DNA of 64,000 nt from positions 7,889,202-7,953,201 of the forward strand of contig NC_049983.1 in assembly GCF_000003815.2 (NCBI RefSeq). The letters are read 5' to 3'. Each line of letters starts with the position of its first letter. Position 1 is the first letter of the stretch. This document shows, piece after piece, positions 45,201 to 54,200 of this stretch. Origin of the DNA: Branchiostoma floridae (taxonomy: Eukaryota > Chordata > Leptocardii > Amphioxiformes > Branchiostomatidae). The position numbers were made by a program, and so were the translations under genes. The notes beneath the pieces are model-generated. The model made no database searches. It saw only the letters and a list, made by a program, of their open reading frames with translations, and was not told where the DNA came from.

Positions 45201-48200
45201 CCAGTCAACAATTCTGTTGCAAATATATCAAATACTGCAGCCAAATATGGCAAGCATGTTCGTCAAACACCCAATGCATTTGTGCCTCAATTTTACTTAG
45301 TACAATATTACCTTTACCTGGACGGCAATGGGTTCTTTTATTTTCCTGATTTTTTAATGAAATATTTGATTAGAACATTTGTTCAAAACCCCCAGATGTT
45401 GTCATGGTTTAGAGCAAGTCGCTATCTTAATGGCATTTGCGTACCAGTCTCAACGCATGACGCAAAACACACTGACATCTGTCAATAACATGTTTGCGAC
45501 TGAATTATGATAGGTTTGATCCTAGAAAGTCTGGTTTACTTGCTGTTTCCATTTTGAGCCAAACATGAGTCGAGCAGAAGTTTCTTATCAGTTCGCCTGC
45601 TTGTTAACACGTACACGTCAGCTATGTAGAAAAAGCTTAGCTGCCGTCGCACCCCAGTGAGGTATGCACTTATCAGGCAGTCCCTGCTGTAGGCATTTGT
45701 TCCCAGTCTGTCATGACCTACAAACTTCTTAAAAAAGACCTGTCACTTTTGGGTTCCCTTACCTTCTATTTGCCCTTTTATCCCACCATCCTGTGGCTCT
45801 CCAGGCCATACATCAAGTTGATAAGCTCCCCTCCCATGTGTTCTCAGCGATATTGCAAATTAATTAGGTCCACGCCTTCAAAGGATATCCTATCGGAATT
45901 TATGTAATAAGTACATTGGTTTTGTCAGATTTGGAGCACTATGCCAGGAAAGTGTAACATCCTACATGTACCAGTGGAGGTGGTGACAGTGTGATGGCAT
46001 TCTTGAAGTTTATCAGAAATGCAATTGTCAGTCAGTTACTGATTGGATGAAGAATTGAGGTCACTAAAGTAGAACATAGTGTATTTCCATAACTAAAATG
46101 TTCACATGCATTGTATGAACAGAAGACTGTAATAAATGATTTTAGAGTCAGTTTTTGAAGCAAAAGAGTGCCATGGTTAAGTCATATATCATATGATAGC
46201 CCTTATAAAAAGTTTATTTTATCTTGCTTGATGGCTTGTTGGCTATGTTACTGGATTTGCATCAAGGGTCACAGATACTTTTGACTATTCATTATATCAT
46301 ATGTCATTATATGTGTCTCTTTCAGCACTGATATGTTTCAATTGCAAATTTTAACCATATCTGTAAAGATTTTTTATTTTGACCAATGTAGTATATCAGG
46401 TCAGTTGTCCAAAGAAAATATACCAAAGTCATTAAACATACTACAGAACACAATCTGTCCCCATCACAGACACCTGTCTAGTAGTAGTATACAGAGCACA
46501 TCTGGAGTGCTGTTTGTCAGGAGGGATCAGCTTAGATCAGGTTGTCACATCTAAACTCCCATGATTTCTTGGAATGTGTGGAAAGGGACTGTTTGTCAGT
46601 ATTCCTTGATCCTTTAACCAGGCACAGGTTTGACTATTTTCTTCAATCACATTCACAGGGGTAAGTTTTTATGGACTTTTTACTCAAGGTTGTTAGTGAC
46701 TAGCCACATAACATGGCCTTAAGACCATTTAAGGAAGGACAGTAAAAAGATACAAAATTGTTTACTTGACCAGAATAGAACACAATACATACAAGGATTA
46801 GCAGTCCAATTTGACCCTGTTGCTTGTGTCTTGTTGAGTTGGGGTTGGGCAAAAACCTTAATTTTCTTAACTCTTAAAACCAATAACTTGAAAATGAAAC
46901 AAGCCTGGGACCACCAGATCAAAATCGAAATGGATTGTCAAACCACCAGCAAGAGTTTAACTACAATCAACAGAGATTGAAACATGGCCAAGATAGCATC
47001 AAAATGGTGTGATTATGTAAGTGACCATAATAATAGTGTTGCAAGGAGGATGGCAATTGGCCAACAAGAATATCTTTGCTAAGGGAAAAGGAATCTTAAT
47101 CCAGTGCTATTTGGACAAGGTGGAATATTTCCTTTAAAAGGGCAACAGGACAGGCCAAAGGGGCCAAACATTGGCTATGACCCTGGACCTTCAGTGTCTT
47201 TGAAGTTTGGAAACCTTAGATATTTATGAGGACTCCCTGATCAAATACAGGCCCTTGGTGATTGGTTTTGGACACAGTCTCCTAATATGATTTACCATAC
47301 AATTTACAATGTTGTTATCAACACGAAATCTTCGAGTTAACACCCTGTCAAACTGTCCTTTTGGGTGATGATTACAGTTCCTTAATACCCAATTTCACAA
47401 TCTTTTAATCAACTTTTATTGAAAACATGCTTGAAAAGAAAAACAAGATTTGGATTGAAAACAATGCTCTCCATTGGCTAATAGCATAGTTTAAGGAAAG
47501 GAATGAGTTACTTAGCACCGTTTTGACGTCGGAACTTTAGTCTCAGCCGGGGGTTGTGAGGTATGGAGCCAGGAGGATAGGGTCAAGTGCAGCCATGTCC
47601 AATCAAATTGGGACTTCCATACATCACAAAGGACTGTGTCTGGCTGGGATCTGGGGACTTCCTTTGTGAAATAAGTTCAAGGTTTTCTCCCTTTTCACTC
47701 ATGCTTTTGTCATGTTTAATTACTCTCCGAGTAGAGGCTGTGGCTGTTTTTTTTAAGCTTTTTATTGTGCTTTTCTATTTTGTACCGTTTTCTTTATATC
47801 TCGTAGCCTAACATAAAGAATATGGTACAAATTAGAAAGCCCTATAGTATAAAAACGCCTAAAAAGTTTCTAAAAACATCTTGAGCCTAACCTTTGCTTG
47901 GAGAGTAATGTTTAAGGACCCCTCTCTATCGCTGAGTGACTGTATGACAGAACGACAAAAACTGGATTTGCGTGACGCTTGATATCATAATTGGAATATG
48001 AAGCAAGACGTAAAAGTATACTTGAAAAGCAACAAAACACACGAAATGTAGAAAAAATAGCTTTTTGTCAGTGAAATTCCTTTGCTGTCAGATACTGTTA
48101 AAAGAAACTACACAACTTAGGCTCCTACAAGTACATGACCTTGAAAATCTCTGAGACGTTTCAAAAACATTTCCAACTTTTTCTGCATTCTAAACTTTCT

Positions 48201-51200
48201 TCTCTCAGGTGTTCCAAATAAAAAGTTGTTTTTGTCACGTCATGTCCTCACTGCTTCTAAGAAAGATGGTGTTTTCACTTGTCTTCTGAGTAAGTAAAGT
48301 CATATTTCAACCATTTCAGTCTTGATCCACGCCTGGCAACTTCTGTTTCAAAACAAGTAGGTCTATGATTCCAACATCCAGTCTGTAAATTAGGACACAG
48401 GAAGATCACCATACGTGTTTGTCTCTACTCCTAGATTAGCAGGCCATGGCAGATGGAGGATTTTACTTGTAATGAAATTTGAGGGGGAGGAAACTGGAAT
48501 CTCTTGGGTGTATATGATGTATATATTTGCACAGCCCACAGATTGTGAGAATATTGGTCAAGAAGGCCTTGTTCAAAAAGGAAAAATTCTGTTGGAATAT
48601 TTTTATGGATCGCTCTCACATGACAACCTTGCGTGTTCATGCAAAACTGTAGGCACAGGATAAATGACACTGACAGTGAAGAAACCACAACTTGGTAAGC
48701 CTCCCAAGGCCAAGAACTGAGTGTCAAAAGCAGTTTTTACTCCACTGTGTTATTCAATAACATCAATGCCCCTCTCCATAGAATGTAACGCTGGTTCACC
48801 TTTAATTTATCCGAGGGTAACCTATATTCGTTCTTTGTACAAAAAACGTATTTAGGGATATAGAGTCGATAGACGGTGGTCTAAAATCGGAACATTTTGA
48901 AAATATTGCAAATTTGAAACCACTGTCAGCAGAATTGATACTCCTAAATGTGCTGTTTTTAAAGACAACGGATAAAGGTCGCCCCATGGATAAAGGTGAA
49001 CTAGCGTTAATATGTACAGTTACTGATTTTATTTTCATGCCCTATTCCTTATTTTGTTGTTACAGAACCATGTACATCGTATTATATGTCAGTTTTGGTG
49101 TGAGGTGTACGTCCTTCAAGTTGACTTCAGTTTCTAACAACAAAGGAGAAACAGTCAGTCTCAAGAGACTGGAAAGAAAATTGGGCATTCTCAGAATTAA
49201 TGGATGTTGCTATTTTTGGATGAAGAAGATCCATCAAGTGTCATCAGAGTGTCAGGCAGGTAACACAAGGAGCAAAAGTGACCCCCTTTTCCCTTCTCAT
49301 CCAAGATGTGGCAGGAGAATCTGGTGTTGATTAATGTTTACATCTTGGGGTGGGATGAGGGGCAGCAGGTGGAGGGTGGTGACATGTGGCTCACTCCCAT
49401 CAAAGGGCTGACACACAAAAACTGGGGCAACAATCATCATCACAACTGGGGTTGGGAGGAGTAAGGAGGGTCACCTCTGCAGGGGACAAACTAATAGGGG
49501 CAATTACTGACCTACTCTCAAGACAGAGGTCGAGTCGCGGAGATATACTAGTAGTCGAAAAAAATACAGAGCCGCTCCTCCTAACACGGATTTTGAAAGG
49601 ATATCTCCGCCCTTATGCGTTCTGTTGCAGAGGTAGGAGGAGCGGCTCTGCATTTTTTTCGACTACTAGTATATCTCCGCGACTCGACCTCTGCTTGCAG
49701 AGTATTACTGACCCACAAACCTCAAATGTGAAAACAGAAAGGTTTATATGATACATGCTGTTCTGGAATATTGTTTGGGACTGAAGGATACAGTCCAAAG
49801 ACTGTTGGCACAATATTTGGATGCCAATGTGACATGCTGTTTGTGGTTGTTGTGGTAATCACTGTTTTCATCTCCCCCATGTTTGGACAGTTTTGTCAAC
49901 TCCTCTCTTTGCCATGTGCTTCTGTGGAGAAGGTGGCCTGATTCAGTGATTGTCATCCTACTTAGTTTGACTGTGGCTGGTATGCAAGTGCAGATAAACT
50001 AATAACCAGGATGACATTCATGCTATGGAGAATGGGTTTGGGAGAAAAAATGACTGACAACATATGTCTTATAGTTGTAAAGTTTCTTCAGACAAACGAC
50101 TCTTCATTTAAGTGCTGTCTTACCTTTTCTAAATGTGTTCAAGCGAACAGACTAAGACTAGTCATTGACAAAAGTGATTGATGTATTTTCCAGTCTCCCG
50201 CGGACCACCGAAAGACTGTGCTGACGTGTACAAGACGGGACTGCGAGAGAACGGTGTGTACAGCATCACTCCGAACATCAACCAGGACTCCGTCGATGTG
50301 TACTGCGACATGAAGAGCGGAGGCGGCGGTTGGACGGTCATCCAGCGGCGGATGGACGGTTCCGTGAACTTCACACGGAAGTGGGTCGACTACCAGAGGG
50401 GTTTCGGAAACCTAACCGGCGAGTTCTGGATCGGGTTGGATTCCTTGCACGAGATAACTCGGAGGCAAGACTATGTCTTACGAGTGGAGCTAGAGGACTG
50501 GGACAAAGTCAGCAAGTTCGCTCGATACGGCGCGTTCTACGTCGCAGATGCGAGGGACAAGTATCGTCTCCATATTGACGGTTATTCCGGAACTGCAGGA
50601 GACGCCTTCCGGTTCAGCGACCAGTACATGCACGACAACCAACAGTTCACCACTTATGATGAAGACCATGACAAGTATCCCTCTGGCAACTGTGGCTGGT
50701 ACTACAAGGCAGGCTGGTGGTTTGATGCATGCCTGGCCACTAACTTGAACGGCGTCTACTATCAAGGCATGTACACGGGTATCCGGGACGGGATATTCTG
50801 GGGGACTTGGCACAACCTGACCCTAGGCGACCTAAGGTTTTCTTTCAAGTATGTGGACATGAAAATCAGACCTGTCACATTCTAAACAGAACACAGATCA
50901 TTCAACAAGAAATGTCACTAAAACAGTTAGAACCAACAACATATTGTTATGTGTAACATTTTGCTTTCAAATAAGAGCTTAACGATAAACATGTGCATGA
51001 ATGTCTTTACTGAACATGATGGTAGATTGTAGCTTGCAAATACAAGTACAGTCACTATTATTATGCTTCTACAAACTGTGTATTCCACTGACTTGCTAGG
51101 GTGTCACTGTAAAACATGATAGTAAAACATTGTCATACAATGTTCCTGTTGAAAACTCCACGTTTCTTCTTTCAAAATGTCTGAATGAAGTGTCTACATA

Positions 51201-54200
51201 TCTTGTTGCCTTCATTCTTGCATAATACATCTAAAATTAATAGTAAACTGTAAAGAATATTCATAAATTTTGTCTTACTATTATTATTTATCATATGCAA
51301 TTACTTGAAATTAGATCATTTATCATATGTACAACTGTAAATATCATGATATTATATATTGTAAATTTGACCAGTTATCAGTGACTTATGTCAAGATATA
51401 CTATTAGTTGCCAGACTCACATTATCTTGCTCATTAGAGATTATAAATGAAAAGATACCTGGTCAAATATATCTATCACTTTAGTACTGCGAAAGCATGA
51501 TTTCATAAATCAAATTTTAAATTACATTACAATTATATCAAAAACATCTTAAGTTGATTTTTATGGTAGTTCATACATTTTGCTGTGCATTGATGATAAA
51601 TTGTGTATGGTGAGCCATTATTAAAATTAGTCTTGACAGAGCTGGGTTTTTTTGCTGTTTGTCTCCTTATAGATAAAAAAAATGATAAATTGAATAATGT
51701 TTTCTTGTATTTGTAACTTGTAATGCAATTTGATTCTACTTTTTCTCCCAAAGATATCAAAGAGGTGATATTAGATACTAGTAGATATACAATGATAAGA
51801 TAATCCTGCATAGAGACGAAACTCCAAGTTGCAAGAAATATTGCTTCAAATTGTCAAGAGTTTTCCACAGTGATATTAATCACAGAAACGTATCGCTTAC
51901 ATAATTTGACAAAAGTGTCATGAGGGTCTGCATGGGGGGGTCTTGGTAACGCTTAACGGTGAATTCAGGAGGCCAGGTAACGCTTAACGGTAAATTCAGG
52001 AGGCTCGGAAACGCTTAACGGTAAATTCAGAATGAGTTACAAAGCATAACATTAATATTGACGTGCATTCCTATTCATACAACGCTAGAGTAGCTATATC
52101 AATGGGTGAAAATACATTGTGAGAAGCAAAAGGTGCCCAGAACCCGGAGGAATGACAGGGAAAATGTCCATGACATCTGTAAATTGACAGAGGCAGAGCT
52201 CCCGGCCCGCCACAGAGACGGCGGCAGCAAAGTTCTTATGGGGGGGGGAGGTGGATTGAACTATTGTTTCAGCACATGGAGCGCCGAAGGCGCGACGCAT
52301 TCCGGGGGGGGGGGGGGGATTTTAAAATCAAGACCCTCTTAAATGCTATTTCCTGCATTTTCGGCAAATTTTGCCGACCGACTAAGCTAGGTTGATTTTG
52401 ACATTATATTTTCATCAAATTACACATGATTATACTCGTAGCTTTGGCCTCCACCCCCAGAGCCCCGACATATTTTTACCAATTCGAGCTCGGAAGGCAC
52501 GAGGTGTTGCAATATAAGTGCGGGAGAATTTTAAAATCTGGACCGTCTGAAATGCCATTTACTGCATTTTGAAGGACAGATTTTGCCGTAAGACGAAGCT
52601 AAATCAAATGACATCTTATTAGAGAGAAAGGTTGTTTTTGTGTGAAAACCCATGCCCCTAACATATTTTCGCCATGTCGTCGTGAACGCCAAAGGCGCAA
52701 GCCGTCGCATTGGATGGAGGTCCGGGAAAAAACTCAATTTCTGCATTCTATGAGAACTTTTTGCCCGAAACTTAGCTATGTTTGACACTGAAATTTGTAT
52801 GAATGATAAACTTTTGAGGGAGACGCTTCTGCAACGTATTTTACCATGTTCAGAGCCGAAGGCCGGGAGGCTCGGAGAAATTTTGAAATCTGGACCCTTT
52901 GAAACGCCATTTCCTGCATTTTCAGGGGTTCTATCTGGCATTTGACTTCCTTTGTATAGTATAACGGGTTACGAAGAATTTCTTGGTAACGGTTAACGGT
53001 ACATTCGGGATAACAAATAACGATTAACGTTGAAATAAAACGACCAATAACGCTTCACGAAGAATATACCGATAACGATTAACGTTGAATTAGAGCGGGT
53101 CGGTAACGATTAACGGTGAATTAAGTTGGCTCGTAACGCTTAACGGAAAAAGGCATGCAGACCCTCTGTCATGTATTGGCAGAAAATATTCATAGACATT
53201 TTCTGGATTACAGACTAGTATCACGAAACTGCAAGACTGCCCCCTATCCAACAATGACTGCACTGCATCTAAGTCCAAGATCTGAAGCATTTGGGACCAT
53301 TGCTCGCAATCAGCAACCACAGTCTCATCAATATTTCATATTGCATGAGAAGGGAAGGCGGTATTCCTTACAAAGTATGTAGACAGTTGTCAAAGGACAT
53401 TAAGAGCTACATTGGTATTAGTGTGCACAGTGTACCATACATCTCCCAAAGGACAAATCAGAATTGGTAAGATTTTGAATCAAGATGTTTGAATCTGCCA
53501 CAAGGGATTGTAATCTACAAATCCCTGCAAATACAACCTTTTGAGAGCTGCACTACAGCAAACAAGATTAATATTGTCAACTTATCGATTCAATTATTGA
53601 ATATCATTCCCATCAGATCCCTTGACAGTGAGACTGATAGGCTAAACCCAAATACTAGCAGTCCCTTATTAGTGTAATAGTTAAAAGCATATCCTCCAAA
53701 CAAGAGTAGTGAACTGCTGTATTGGCAAGCACTCATAAGATAACAGAAGTTTCTACCACGCTAGCCTGATTAAATAGCGGTTTTAGTAGCCAGTCCTAGG
53801 TAGGTACGTAGGTAAAGCAGCCCGTCAACATCCACCAGGTAGAGGCCAGTTTATAAAGCCTGGATAGCGGCATTTTCACTATAAAGGCTACTACCCTGTC
53901 ATCTCTAAAACTTCGTAAAAGCCTTTCCTTTTCTTTGAAGCTACAATGTATGTTTATGATATCTTTAGTCCACTCTTTTAGTCGCTTTCCAGACTAAAGC
54001 TAAAAAGGCTGGCATCCAGAGAACATTGATGACATCCACTAGTAAGTAGTATACCAAAATTAATAATCTTGGCATAAATATTGGACCCCCCACTTACCTC
54101 ATCTAGCACTTGGAAGGCAGGGCTGGCTGACACCTCCACTTGGCTCTCCTCTAGAGGCACCACACGGGGGGCCAGGGGGGCGATCAGCGGTTCTTCGTCT

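Noticed and set aside
49386-49751. ORFs on both strands sharing [13 protein letters not shown]
   Set aside because: The shared peptide comes from the two arms of the palindromic MITE.
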